From positions 1 to 62,983 of the forward strand of contig JAGLHT010000011.1 in assembly GCA_023143455.1 (NCBI GenBank): a stretch of DNA of 62,983 nucleotides, in the 5' to 3' direction. Positions 45,086 to 54,149 of the stretch are shown in pieces. The stretch's first letter is position 1, and every line of letters begins with the position of its first letter. The position numbers and the translations under genes are program-made. Source of the DNA: Desulfobacterales bacterium. GTDB taxonomy: Bacteria; Desulfobacterota; Desulfobacteria; Desulfobacterales; Desulfobacteraceae. The notes beneath the pieces are model-generated. The model was not told the origin of the DNA and made no database searches. It saw nothing but the letters and a program-made list of their open reading frames with translations.

Positions 45086-45520
45086 ATGAAAATAAAGATT
45101 ACATCTCTTGCAATAAGCAAAAAAAAGGGGACAGTGAAAACCACAGTTGATAGGGCAACTTTAATAGAAAACTATGGCTTTAAAGATGATGCCCATGCAG
45201 GTGACTGGCACAGGCAAGTAAGTTTTTTATCCCAGGAAAATATAGATGCGGCAAACGAAAGAGGCCTTGATGTTTCCTTTGGAGATTTTGCGGAAAACAT
45301 TGCAAGCCTTGGTGTTGACTGGAAAACACTACCTGTGGGCACAAAGGTAAAACTAGGAAATAAAGCTCTAGTTGAAATAAGTCAGATTGGAAAAGTCTGC
45401 CATAAAAAATGCGCAATCTATTATAAGGCAGGAGATTGTATAATGCCAAAGGAAGGGATTTTCGCAAAAGTCCTTAAAGGCGGAGAACTAAAAGTAGATG
45501 ATAAAATAAAGTTGATATAA
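45086..45520 (+). CDS. MOSC-domain protein
   Basis: 144 residues with the GFKDDAHAGDWHRQVSFLS start and the conserved CHKKCAIYYKAGDCIMPKEGIFAKV end of MOSC proteins that carry or transfer sulfur or molybdenum cofactors. It sits 16 nt after metW, within the sulfur-amino-acid operon. Confidence 0.88.
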   Translation: MKIKITSLAISKKKGTVKTTVDRATLIENYGFKDDAHAGDWHRQVSFLSQENIDAANERGLDVSFGDFAENIASLGVDWKTLPVGTKVKLGNKALVEISQIGKVCHKKCAIYYKAGDCIMPKEGIFAKVLKGGELKVDDKIKLI

Positions 45521-45522
45521 TT

Positions 45523-46557
45523 ATGATGACAGAAGAGCTTATACAAAAAATTAAAAAAAAGAAAAAAAGACTTGGGAATAAACTTGTTATTTTGACCCAC
45601 CATTATCAAAGAAAAGATATAGTTGACCTGGGGGATTTTTGTGGGGATTCATTTGCTTTATCAGCCAAGGCTGCAGACGACAAGGACGCCCAATACATAG
45701 TTTTTTGCGGTGTGCATTTCATGGCTGAAAGCGCTGCAATACTTGCTCAACCTCACCAGATTGTACAAATACCTGATACTGACGCCGGATGCTGGATGGC
45801 AGACATGGCAGATTCTGTTCTCCTTGAAAAAGCATGGGCTGAAATTACCAGTATTATAAAAGAAGAAGAAATAATACCCCTTGTTTATATGAACTCAGAT
45901 GCTCACATAAAAGCACATTGTGGCAAAAAAAACGGAATCATATGCACATCATCAAATGCACCCAAAGCATTTGAATGGGCCTATGAGCGAGGAGAAAAAA
46001 TCTTCTTTTTCCCGGATGAGCACCTTGGACGAAATACTGGCAACACCCTTGGAATCCCTAAAGATGAAATGATAGTGTGGGATCCTGAAAAACCCTTTGG
46101 AGGAAACTCAATAGAGAGTATAAACAAAGCCAGGGTAATACTCTGGAAAGGGTATTGTCTTGTTCACACAAGGTTTACAACAAACCAAATAACAGATATG
46201 AAAAAGAAACATCCTGATGCAAAAGTCGTTGTTCATCCTGAATGCACCCAAGAAGTAGTTGCACTATCCGATGCTGTTGGATCCACAAGCTTTATTGTAA
46301 ACTATGTAAAAAGTGCTGCAAAAGGCTCCACAATTATTATAGGAACAGAAATAAACCTTGTTGAAAGACTTGGACTTGAATATAAAGACAAATTGATTAT
46401 TCCAATAAAAAGGTCTCTTTGCCCTAATATGTTTAAAATCAATCTTGAAAACCTTCTGTATACATTGGAAAATATCGGACAAGTTAATATTATTGATATT
46501 GAAACAAGGATAAAAAAAGATGCAAAACTTGCTTTAGACAGAATGCTTACGCTTTAA
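45523..46557 (+). CDS. nadA: Quinolinate synthase NadA
   Basis: 344 residues. ILTHHYQRKDIVDLGDFCGDS, CGVHFMAESA, MNSDAHIKAHCG, FPDEHLGRNTG, VHPEC and RSLCPNMFKI. Three Cys ligate the [4Fe-4S] cluster. It makes quinolinate for NAD. It follows the MOSC gene by 2 nt. Confidence 0.95.
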   Translation: MMTEELIQKIKKKKKRLGNKLVILTHHYQRKDIVDLGDFCGDSFALSAKAADDKDAQYIVFCGVHFMAESAAILAQPHQIVQIPDTDAGCWMADMADSVLLEKAWAEITSIIKEEEIIPLVYMNSDAHIKAHCGKKNGIICTSSNAPKAFEWAYERGEKIFFFPDEHLGRNTGNTLGIPKDEMIVWDPEKPFGGNSIESINKARVILWKGYCLVHTRFTTNQITDMKKKHPDAKVVVHPECTQEVVALSDAVGSTSFIVNYVKSAAKGSTIIIGTEINLVERLGLEYKDKLIIPIKRSLCPNMFKINLENLLYTLENIGQVNIIDIETRIKKDAKLALDRMLTL

Positions 46558-46658
46558 AATCCAAACATCCAGAACCCAATAACTCTTGAGCCATATTAAG
46601 CTTTGTGTTACTATTTTTATCAATCAGCTTAAAGATTAAAAAAATGATTCCGCAATTA

Positions 46659-46686
46659 TTGACATTCTACCACTTTGTAGTATCTT
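46659..46686 (+). promoter_or_regulatory. Candidate sigma70 promoter with IR before nifU
   Basis: TTGACA (46659-46664), 16 nt, TATCTT (46681-46686). Between them lies TACCAC-TTT-GTAGTA, an imperfect dyad that could bind an Rrf2-type regulator such as IscR. Confidence 0.4.
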
Positions 46687-46732
46687 AGATTAAGTTAATA
46701 AATAAAAGAAATAATAATAGGAGAATATATAG

Positions 46733-47296
46733 ATGTGGGAATATACTGATGCTGTAAAAGATCATTTTTTGAATCCAAGAAATGTGGGTGAACTTGAAGG
46801 TGCCAATGCCATCGGAGAAGCAGGTTCTTTAAACTGCGGTGACGCATTAAAGATATTTTTAAAAATCAATGAGAACGAAAGAATTGTTGATGCTTCTTTT
46901 ATGACATTTGGCTGCGCATCTGCCGTAGCATCTTCTTCTGCCCTGACTGAAATACTTAAAGGAATGACCCTTACTGATGCCGCAAAACTAACTAATGAAG
47001 ATATTTCTGATTATCTTGGAGGGCTTCCAAAAGCAAAAATGCATTGTTCTGTCATGGGGCAATCTGCTTTAAAAAAAGCAATTGCAGACTATCGAGGTAT
47101 CCAGATTCTGCAAAAACCAGGAGAGATTGTCTGTGAATGCTTTGAAGTAACTGATCTTGAAATAATAGATGCTGTTAAGACAAATAAACTTGAAACCACT
47201 GATGATGTAACAGACTTTTTGAAAGCCGGTGGCGGTTGTGGTAACTGCCTTGAAAGAATTGAAGAATTGATTGAATCTGTTAAAACCAAAGGATAA
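46733..47296 (+). CDS. NifU/IscU-like Fe-S scaffold with BFD-like domain
   Basis: 187 residues. The first 120 are IscU (LNPRNVGELEGANAIGEAGSLNCGDALKIFLK, TFGCASAVASSSALTE, KMHCSVMG); the last 60 are a BFD-like [2Fe-2S] domain (VCECFEVTDLEI..GCGNCLERI). No C-terminal NifU domain. It pairs with nifS, 8 nt downstream. Confidence 0.9.
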   Translation: MWEYTDAVKDHFLNPRNVGELEGANAIGEAGSLNCGDALKIFLKINENERIVDASFMTFGCASAVASSSALTEILKGMTLTDAAKLTNEDISDYLGGLPKAKMHCSVMGQSALKKAIADYRGIQILQKPGEIVCECFEVTDLEIIDAVKTNKLETTDDVTDFLKAGGGCGNCLERIEELIESVKTKG

Positions 47297-47304
47297 TCTA
47301 AACA

Positions 47305-48477
47305 ATGAATGTTGTATACACAGATAATAACGCTACAACAAAAGTTGCCGATGAAGTTATAGAAGAAATGCTTCCATATTTTGGAGAACTATATGGAAAC
47401 CCCTCTTCCATGCATACTTTTGGAGATACTGTAAACAAAAAAATAAAACAGGCACGGGCACGGGTAGCTGATCTTATCAATGCTGACCCTGAAGAAATTA
47501 TCTTTACAAGCTGTGGAACAGAGAGTGATAACACAGCTATTGACTCTGCCATAAAAGCTTATCCCAATAAAAAACATATTATCACTTCCAATGTCGAACA
47601 TCCTGGCATTAAAAACTTCTATCAGCATCTTCAAAAAGACAAAGGCTATGAAGTTACATTTATTCGGGTTGACACAAAGGGACTTTTAGACCTTGATTTA
47701 CTATACAAGAGCATGTCCGATGACACAGCCATAATCTCATTGATGTGGGCTAACAATGAAACAGGTGTCTTGTTTCCCATTGAAGAAATTGCAAAAAAAG
47801 CCCAGGAAAAAAACATTCTGTTCCATACTGATGCGGTTCAGGCAACAGGAAAAGTTGAAATCGATGTTAAAAAAACCGGTGTGGATATGTTGTCTCTTTC
47901 CGGACATAAAATACATGCCCCAAAGGGAGTTGGAGTACTTTACGTAAAAAAAGGGGTCAAATTTTCACCCTTTCTAATTGGTGGGCATCAGGAAAATGGG
48001 CGACGCGGTGGGACTGAAAACAGTGTATCTATTATTGGGCTTGGAAAGGCATGTGAACTTGCCAAAGAAAACCTTCCAATAATGAATACAATAGTCAGGG
48101 AATTGAGGGACTATCTTCAAAATCAGCTTCTTGAGAAAATTCCTTCATCCTCTGTTAATGGTGACCTTGAGCAAAGACTTCCAAATACCGTATCAATCGG
48201 ATTTGATGCAGTGGAAGGGGAATCCATCCTTTTAATGCTGGATCGCGAAGGGATCTGTGCTTCTTCAGGTTCTGCATGTACATCAGGATCTTTAGAGCCA
48301 TCCCATGTACTTATGGCAATGAAAATACCTTTTAAGTCAGCCCATGGCTCCATTCGATTTTCCCTCTCTCATTATAATACAAAACAGGAAATGGACCATA
48401 TAGTCTCTGCAATGGTTCCAACAATTCAAAAGCTGAGAGACATGTCTCCCTTCTGGAAAGACGGAAAGGTTGTATGA
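47305..48477 (+). CDS. nifS: Cysteine desulfurase NifS/IscS
   Basis: 390 residues. VYTDNNATTKVADEV, CGTESDN, NVEHPGIKN, PLP-Lys in SLSGHKIHAPKG, RRGGTENS and the catalytic Cys loop SSGSACTSGSLEPSHVLMAM. It hands sulfur to the NifU-like scaffold. It overlaps the next gene by 4 nt. Confidence 0.95.
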   Translation: MNVVYTDNNATTKVADEVIEEMLPYFGELYGNPSSMHTFGDTVNKKIKQARARVADLINADPEEIIFTSCGTESDNTAIDSAIKAYPNKKHIITSNVEHPGIKNFYQHLQKDKGYEVTFIRVDTKGLLDLDLLYKSMSDDTAIISLMWANNETGVLFPIEEIAKKAQEKNILFHTDAVQATGKVEIDVKKTGVDMLSLSGHKIHAPKGVGVLYVKKGVKFSPFLIGGHQENGRRGGTENSVSIIGLGKACELAKENLPIMNTIVRELRDYLQNQLLEKIPSSSVNGDLEQRLPNTVSIGFDAVEGESILLMLDREGICASSGSACTSGSLEPSHVLMAMKIPFKSAHGSIRFSLSHYNTKQEMDHIVSAMVPTIQKLRDMSPFWKDGKVV

Positions 48478-49010
48478 TAAAACTTGGTCAAAACCAAGAT
48501 GATTTAGCCGATGAAATAAAGGCACTCTCTGGAATTAATTTTAGTGCGTGCTTTCATTGTAGAACCTGTACAAATGCCTGCCCTTTTTTAGAAGGCATGG
48601 ATTACGCCCCAAATAAAATTATTCGTCTTATCCAATTCGGCCAGGAAGAAACCGCTTTAAAAAGTTCCACAATCTGGGTTTGCGTAGGGTGCAATACCTG
48701 CAGCAGTTGTTGCCCCATGGCAATTGATATACCAGCTATCATGGATGGTCTTCGGCATAAGGCCATTGAAAAAGGAATCAAAATTGCAGAACCTGATATC
48801 TTAAGCTTTCATACAGAGGTTTTAAATACAGTAAAAAAGTATGGCAGAACCCATAAACTTGAAATCATGATGCGTTATAAACTAAAAAAGTTAGATCTTC
48901 TCAGTGATATGGGGATGGGTCTTAATATGTTGAAAAAACGAAAACTAGATTTAACGCCATCAAAGGTTAAGGATAAAAAAGCCATTGAAAAAATCTTCAA
49001 AGACAGGTGA
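48474..49010 (+). CDS. HdrC-like Fe-S protein
   Basis: 178 residues. Two [4Fe-4S] motifs: CFHCRTCTNACP and CVGCNTCSSCCP, with a basic C-terminal tail. It joins the HdrB-like gene that overlaps it. Confidence 0.9.
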   Translation: MIKLGQNQDDLADEIKALSGINFSACFHCRTCTNACPFLEGMDYAPNKIIRLIQFGQEETALKSSTIWVCVGCNTCSSCCPMAIDIPAIMDGLRHKAIEKGIKIAEPDILSFHTEVLNTVKKYGRTHKLEIMMRYKLKKLDLLSDMGMGLNMLKKRKLDLTPSKVKDKKAIEKIFKDR

Positions 49011-49875
49011 AATCTATTATAAGCCACCAAAACTAAAGTATTCTTTCTTTCCAGGATGTTCTTTAAAAGCATCTGGGCATGAAAACACCATGTCCTTAAT
49101 GAAATTTTGTGATCGAGTGAATATCGAGCTTAAAGAACTTGAAGACTGGAATTGTTGCGGGTCATCATCTGCTCACAGCATAAATCATAGCATTGCAGAA
49201 AACCTTCCCATGAGAAATATCTCTCTTGTACCAAAGGGAGTCCCATTATTGATAGCCTGCCCAAGCTGTCTTCTTAGAATGAAATCCATGTATTTAAAAA
49301 TTAAAGGTGATGAGGCACTAAAGCAGGAATATGAAAATAGATGGGGTCAGCCCTTTGACGAGGAACTAGAGATTATTCACTTTTTTGAAATTTTTAGCCG
49401 TATCCGATTAGAAGACTATATTGAGAATCCCCGGGGGAAATTAAAAAACTTAAAAGTAGCAGTTTATTATGGTTGCATGCTATCCATGCCACCAGACTTA
49501 AAAGATGAAAAAAGCTACTACGGAATAATGGAAAAAACCCTTTCAAAACTTGGTGCAGAGATTGCCCCTTATGGATATGGAATGCGCTGTTGTGGCACAT
49601 ATCTATCAGCTGCCAAACCTCAAATTGCTCAAACCGTTGTAAATGAAATCGTTTCCAGAGCTATGGAAGCCGGAGCAGAATGCTTGGTAACTGCCTGTTC
49701 CATGTGTCACCTAAACCTTGAAATCCGTTGCACCATTAAAAATCCGATTCCAACCCTTCATTTTTCAGAACTGCTTTCAATGGCACTGGATGTAAAGGAT
49801 CAAAAAAAATGGTTTCCACGCCATATTGTTGATCCTGTGCCCATGTTAAAAAAAAGAGGGTTAATAACCTCTTAA
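48985..49875 (+). CDS. HdrB-like CCG-domain protein
   Basis: 296 residues; TTG start inside hdrC (26-nt overlap); no later start is plausible. Two CCG motifs: SFFPGCSLKASGHE..NCCGSSS..CPSCLLR and YYGCM..GMRCCGT..CSMCHLN. It would bind non-cubane 4Fe-4S clusters and act on a disulfide or thiol pair with HdrC. No HdrA follows, so it may share the HdrA of the other operon. All Cys are normal, without Sec. Confidence 0.88.
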   Translation: MKKSSKTGEIYYKPPKLKYSFFPGCSLKASGHENTMSLMKFCDRVNIELKELEDWNCCGSSSAHSINHSIAENLPMRNISLVPKGVPLLIACPSCLLRMKSMYLKIKGDEALKQEYENRWGQPFDEELEIIHFFEIFSRIRLEDYIENPRGKLKNLKVAVYYGCMLSMPPDLKDEKSYYGIMEKTLSKLGAEIAPYGYGMRCCGTYLSAAKPQIAQTVVNEIVSRAMEAGAECLVTACSMCHLNLEIRCTIKNPIPTLHFSELLSMALDVKDQKKWFPRHIVDPVPMLKKRGLITS

Positions 49876-49903
49876 AAAAATAAAGCTCCAAAGAATTTTT
49901 CCG

Positions 49904-49930
49904 TTTAAGTTTTAAATTTTAAAACTTAAA
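49904..49930. repeat. 27-nt AT palindrome after hdrB
   Basis: TTTAAGTTTTAAA-T-TTTAAAACTTAAA is perfect apart from the centre base. It lies 29 nt after the stop. It may mark the end of the operon. The rest of the gap to 50299 shows no gene. Confidence 0.4.
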
Positions 49931-50299
49931 AAATGCGCTTGAAAAAGCCCATCAAAGCTTTATAAGAATAAATATTGCTTAAGGATTCTAATCACTGGCG
50001 AGATTTTGCATCTGCTGAATTAGGATTAGTAGGAATGTTGATTTTTTTACTTTTTAATGACCAAGATAAAATATCAGTTGCCTTAATTGTGAATTTCTGG
50101 CATCAAAGACTCTAAACAGTCTAAAAACCGAGCCAGAACAATCATACAAAAGACCCAGAGCATAGTAATAAGCAAGACCTTTCATGTTTATGTAACAGAT
50201 GCTCAAGGACAAAAAACAGAAATAACAATTAATCAACAAAGTGATTTTTATCAAAAAAAATAAAACAAGCAAAAATCATCCTCAGAAAAAGACCAACCT

Positions 50300-50562
50300 T
50301 ATTTTTTGCGAAAGAAGTCTTCAGGAACAATGCCAGATTGTTTTAAAATAGCCCTTAATGTTCCTTCAGGCATGTCACCGGGATAATTTTGGATGGTAGT
50401 ATAAATATCGCTGCTTATTGTACCAAATCTCATGACTGCCAGCAGCCTGGCGATCAAATGCAAAACCATGTTTTCTCAACCGTTTCACTATCTCCCTGTA
50501 TTGAAAGCCAGATAAACTCCTTCCGGTAACTTCTCAATGTGAATATTTATAATTTTTTCCAT
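50300..50562 (-). pseudogene. hicB-hicA toxin-antitoxin remnant
   Basis: From 50562 an AGGTGA-led ATG encodes a HicB start (MEKIINIHIEKLPEGVYLAFNTG), then stops. Next, HicA motifs appear in other frames (IVKRLRKHGFAFDRQAAGSHEIW, then YPGDMPEGTLRAILKQSG). A deletion joined the genes and a 4-nt frame change breaks HicA. Non-functional. Confidence 0.7.
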
Positions 50563-50642
50563 AAATCACCTCGTTAGTTAGTTTAAATTATTTTAAATTA
50601 GAGAAACACGATACTAAATTCTTGTCAAAAATCCTTCTCAAA

Positions 50643-50990
50643 TTAAACTTGAGCTCCTTTAAGAAAAATATCAATGGTTTTTAAAAAAGCTTTTTGTTGT
50701 GAGGGTGACAACCCTTCTATTTTTTTTATTCGTTGTGTAATCCTCAGGTTTGGTTTGTCATTAGTATCAACTGGAGTAAGCCCTAAAAGCTCATCTGCCG
50801 ATATATTTAATGCTTTTGATAAGAGCATAATAATATTGCCTGGCGGATTGTCTGACTCCACTTCATAATAAGCAATCACACGCCTCGTTACATCTATCTT
50901 ATCCGCTAACTGCTGCTGAGTCATGCCTCTTTCTTTTCTCAGCATTGCCAGTCTTTTACCAAAACTTTTTATTTCTTTAATTTTATTCAT
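50643..50990 (-). CDS. XRE-family HTH regulator
   Basis: 115 residues with a canonical HTH (FGKRLAMLRKERGMTQQQLADKIDVTRRVIAYYEV, ISADELLGL). The C-terminal part is a short helical tail. It probably regulates the nearby TA genes or itself. Confidence 0.88.
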   Translation of the reverse strand: MNKIKEIKSFGKRLAMLRKERGMTQQQLADKIDVTRRVIAYYEVESDNPPGNIIMLLSKALNISADELLGLTPVDTNDKPNLRITQRIKKIEGLSPSQQKAFLKTIDIFLKGAQV

Positions 50991-51101
50991 ACCCTCTTTA
51001 TAACACGGATTTTAAAAAATAACGTTTTTTGCTTGACATGATTTTTTTGTGAAAGTGAAGAAAAAAGCCATCAGCCTAATGACTTTGGCGGGTCGCAGTT
51101 G

Positions 51102-51357
51102 ATGGCAGATCAAAAAATCATTCTTCTATTTTATTTTTTTTCAATTCTTCTCGTGGCTGGAGGTATTTATATTCTGGCGTTAGCTGTTATCTCATTGTGT
51201 GCTTAACTCTATTGGTTTTGGTGATCTAATAAACGCTTTTATCGTTGGTTTATTAAGCGGATTTGCATTTTTGAGTACCAAATCTTGTATTTCTGCAATT
51301 GTCCCACATTTACTAAACAATGCAATCTGTATTGCTATTATATCAATCATTAGATAG
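51102..51357 (+). pseudogene. CPBP-type intramembrane protease remnant
   Basis: Two hydrophobic pieces: 51102-51206 (a membrane helix, 34 residues) and 51208-51357 (GLLSGFAFLSTKSCISAIVPHLLNN), the H-x3-N end of the CPBP fold. Stop codons separate them. Remnant of a larger protein. Confidence 0.4.
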
Positions 51358-51367
51358 TAGATTGTTG

Positions 51368-51649
51368 TTACTTGTGTAACAGTCTGGCACTATGTATCAC
51401 AGCAATGACATCAATCTGATCCGGTTTGATCCTGTAAATAATCCGGTAGGGTTTTTCTATAAGCTCTCTGATGTCTTCAGCGTCATACTCTGGTACTTTC
51501 CTGCCAGATAAGGCATGTTCGGCTATTTGTTCTGAACGCTGGGTGATCTTGTCTACCATGCGTCTTGCATATGTTGAAGAGTTATGGGCTATATATCCGT
51601 AGATGTTGGCAAGATGATCAATGGCGTTCTCAGTCCAGTGAACTCTCAT
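51368..51649 (-). CDS. RelE/ParE-family toxin
   Basis: 93 residues with VHWTENAIDHLANIYGYIAHNS and LIEKPYRIIYRIKPDQIDVIAVIHSARLL. It either cleaves mRNA at the ribosome or inhibits gyrase; the family cannot be split by eye. The start overlaps the antitoxin stop (ATGA). Confidence 0.88.
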   Translation of the reverse strand: MRVHWTENAIDHLANIYGYIAHNSSTYARRMVDKITQRSEQIAEHALSGRKVPEYDAEDIRELIEKPYRIIYRIKPDQIDVIAVIHSARLLHK

Positions 51650-51834
51650 TCTGCAAGACCAAATTTCTTGCGGACCTCTTTAACATCCATTGTACGGCCA
51701 TTATCACTGTCTTTTATACCTGCTTCAATGGTTTGGCGAACATAGATCTGATGCATAAGATCATCCCATGTGGCCATGTCCGGCAGTTGATCTAATATGC
51801 GATATGCTTCTTGTTTTATACCTTCATTTTCCAT
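51646..51834 (-). CDS. RelB/ParD-type antitoxin
   Basis: 62 residues from the ATG at 51834 (AAAGGA upstream); a longer frame runs back into the upstream DUF2156 gene. The acidic C-terminus (DNGRTMDVKEVRKKFGLAE) would wrap the toxin. Confidence 0.75.
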   Translation of the reverse strand: MENEGIKQEAYRILDQLPDMATWDDLMHQIYVRQTIEAGIKDSDNGRTMDVKEVRKKFGLAE

Positions 51835-51937
51835 TTTATTATATCCTTTAACATTTACTAATTGATATAATCTATTTATAACAGATTTATATTTATCAGT
51901 AAAATTGTTTAAATCACTACTTAAAGATTTCCTGACC

Positions 51938-52837
51938 TCAGCGATCACAAAACGTAAGCCCATAAGGCACAAACATAATCTCAGGTTCATAAGACATCTT
52001 AGCCTGCCTTAAGCCCTTAATCCCAAGATCCTGCTCTTTATTTAAATACTGACACTTGCCTTTTAAATATTTTGCAGTTTCCTGATTAATAACCTGAGCT
52101 GCACCTTTAAAATTTATATCAGCCTTCTCAAAATGAATATCATAAACTAAATCTTTAAATTGACTAAAAACAGAAAACGCAATAACTTTACCATCGACTA
52201 CTACTACAAGCCCTTCAAAACCTATTTCTTCAAAACAATCAAGTGATACTTTAAGGGCTTCAAGCTCTTGATTAATTGTATTTGTTTGTTTCTTTTGTTG
52301 GCTCAAAAGTTTTTCTGCAAGCCATAAAGATTCTTTTTTTAGTTCATTTTTTAACAAATGTATTTCAAAGTCAGGGTATGATCGCTTGAACTGTGATATC
52401 AGATTTCTTTTTTTTGAAAGCTTTTTCCCTTTTAAGTCACACAGGCTGTCAACATTGTAGATGTACTCTGCATAATCCTGCTTTTTTTTAATGATGTAGG
52501 AATTTTCAATTTCAGGGAACTCTTTAATATATTCTTCTGTAACAAGACTAAAATCAGATTTCATTCCAATGTTTTTCATATCAGAAGATAACTTAACAAG
52601 TTCTTTAACTGAAAACTTTTCACCCAAAGGCATGAACATACTCTGCTCAATACCATCATAAATCAATAATCTGCCTTTGTATAAAGTAAAAGAAAGCTTA
52701 CCAGAGTCTTGCCAGCAAAAAAGGTTTGAAAAATTATACTCACAGGATAAAGGATTGAATCTATCAGCAAATTGCCGGATAAGTTTTTTGTCTTTTATAT
52801 CAAATCTGTTAAATTCAGGGAATTCTATAATTATCAA
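51938..52837 (-). CDS. DUF2156 (GNAT-like aminoacyl/lysyltransferase-fold) protein
   Basis: 299 residues. It has the DUF2156 layout: FSNLFCWQDSG near residue 37, KGKKLSKKRNLISQFKRSYP in the middle, YLNKEQDLGIKGLRQAKMSYEP at the end. The family includes phosphatidylglycerol lysyltransferase C-terminal domains. The substrate is unknown. It overlaps the GNAT gene by 4 nt in the spermidine operon. Confidence 0.85.
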   Translation of the reverse strand: MIIIEFPEFNRFDIKDKKLIRQFADRFNPLSCEYNFSNLFCWQDSGKLSFTLYKGRLLIYDGIEQSMFMPLGEKFSVKELVKLSSDMKNIGMKSDFSLVTEEYIKEFPEIENSYIIKKKQDYAEYIYNVDSLCDLKGKKLSKKRNLISQFKRSYPDFEIHLLKNELKKESLWLAEKLLSQQKKQTNTINQELEALKVSLDCFEEIGFEGLVVVVDGKVIAFSVFSQFKDLVYDIHFEKADINFKGAAQVINQETAKYLKGKCQYLNKEQDLGIKGLRQAKMSYEPEIMFVPYGLTFCDR

Positions 52838-53250
52838 TCCTTATATTTTAAAGGGACATGATTGCTCATTTGCTCAAACCCAAGGTCTTCATAAAAAGAA
52901 GATGTGCCAGGCTCGGCAATGAGACCTATCCAGTCAACACCATTCTCTTTTAGTTTTTCTATTAAAGTTCGAATGATTTTCTTCCCGATTCCCTGCCCTT
53001 TGAATTTTTCTAATACTGCAACATCCTGAATATATGCATCACTTACCATGTCAGAGAGCGCTCTTCCCATTCCAATCATTTTTTTATCAGAGAACGCACC
53101 CACAAAAAGAGCAGATTTTTTTACAATATGCCTCAAAAATTCAGAGTCCAGATCATAGGAAGGTTCCCACCAGCCTGCTGATTTATAAAGATCTATCAAA
53201 TCTGCCATTGAAGCAGATGCGATAATTTCAATATTGATATCTCCAGACAT
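52834..53250 (-). CDS. GNAT acetyltransferase
   Basis: 138 residues with the acetyl-CoA site VLEKFKGQGIGKKIIRTLIEKL and the C-terminal FYEDLGFEQMSNHVP. It lies 3 nt after speE, so a role in polyamine acetylation is plausible. Confidence 0.88.
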   Translation of the reverse strand: MSGDINIEIIASASMADLIDLYKSAGWWEPSYDLDSEFLRHIVKKSALFVGAFSDKKMIGMGRALSDMVSDAYIQDVAVLEKFKGQGIGKKIIRTLIEKLKENGVDWIGLIAEPGTSSFYEDLGFEQMSNHVPLKYKD

Positions 53251-53253
53251 TTT

Positions 53254-54135
53254 TCAAATACCTTTAAACATCTTTTTAGTAAATTGTGGCAATACAAAAG
53301 AAGACTTATGCATATCAGAGTTATAATATTTTAACTGATTCTGGAAATCATCAGGAATAGTACGATTAGGCTTTTTAAGCTCTGGTCCTAAAGATCCAAG
53401 GCAAACGCCGATATGACCGCCAGGGTATGTTGGCACCAGAATATAAGAATATGCCTGAACAGGGAATAGCTCTCTTGTGATCTTAACAAGGTTAATTACA
53501 CAATCTTTATGAAGAAAAAAAGATTCGCCTTGGGTGGCGATAATACCATTTGGTCTTAGTGCTGCTTTCAGCCCTTCATAAAAAGGGCGTTCAAATAAAT
53601 TCTCCCCTGGGCCAATAGGATCTGAGGAATCCACAATAACCACATCATACTTATTTTTTTGTGCGTGGACGAAAGAATTGCCGTCCCCAATATGAATATC
53701 AACTCTTGGATCATCAAATCCACAGGCAATATCAGGCAAAAACTCCTTTGCAACCTTGATGACCTCTTCATCAATTTCACAAAAATCAATGTGTTTTACA
53801 CACTCATGTCGCCCGACCTCCCTTAAAACCCCTCCATCTCCTCCGCCAACAACTAAAATGTTTTCAGGATTGGGATGTGCAAACATTGGAACATGGGCTA
53901 ACATCTCATGATATGCGAATTCATCAGGCTCAGTTAACTGAATAATTCCGTCCAGGACAAGCATTTTTCCAAAATTGCTTGTCTGATACAAGTCAATCTG
54001 TTGGAACTTGCTCCTCTTACTATATAAAACTTCTTTGATTTTAATAGAAAGCGCTACACCAGGCCACATAGGACATATTTCTGAAAACCAGCCATCAACT
54101 ATTTTATTATAATTTTCCATCTTTATCCGATTCAA
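53254..54135 (-). CDS. speE: Spermidine synthase SpeE
   Basis: 293 residues. YQTSNFGKMLVLDGIIQLTEPDEFAYHEML, ILVVGGGDGGVLREV, DSSDPIGPGENLF. It transfers the aminopropyl group from decarboxylated SAM to putrescine. It follows speD by 14 nt. Met6 is an alternative start. Confidence 0.95.
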   Translation of the reverse strand: MNRIKMENYNKIVDGWFSEICPMWPGVALSIKIKEVLYSKRSKFQQIDLYQTSNFGKMLVLDGIIQLTEPDEFAYHEMLAHVPMFAHPNPENILVVGGGDGGVLREVGRHECVKHIDFCEIDEEVIKVAKEFLPDIACGFDDPRVDIHIGDGNSFVHAQKNKYDVVIVDSSDPIGPGENLFERPFYEGLKAALRPNGIIATQGESFFLHKDCVINLVKITRELFPVQAYSYILVPTYPGGHIGVCLGSLGPELKKPNRTIPDDFQNQLKYYNSDMHKSSFVLPQFTKKMFKGI

Positions 54136-54149
54136 CAGCTTAGGAAAAA

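Noticed and set aside
46264-46482. Minus-strand ORF inside nadA
   Set aside because: Shadow of a confident coding gene.
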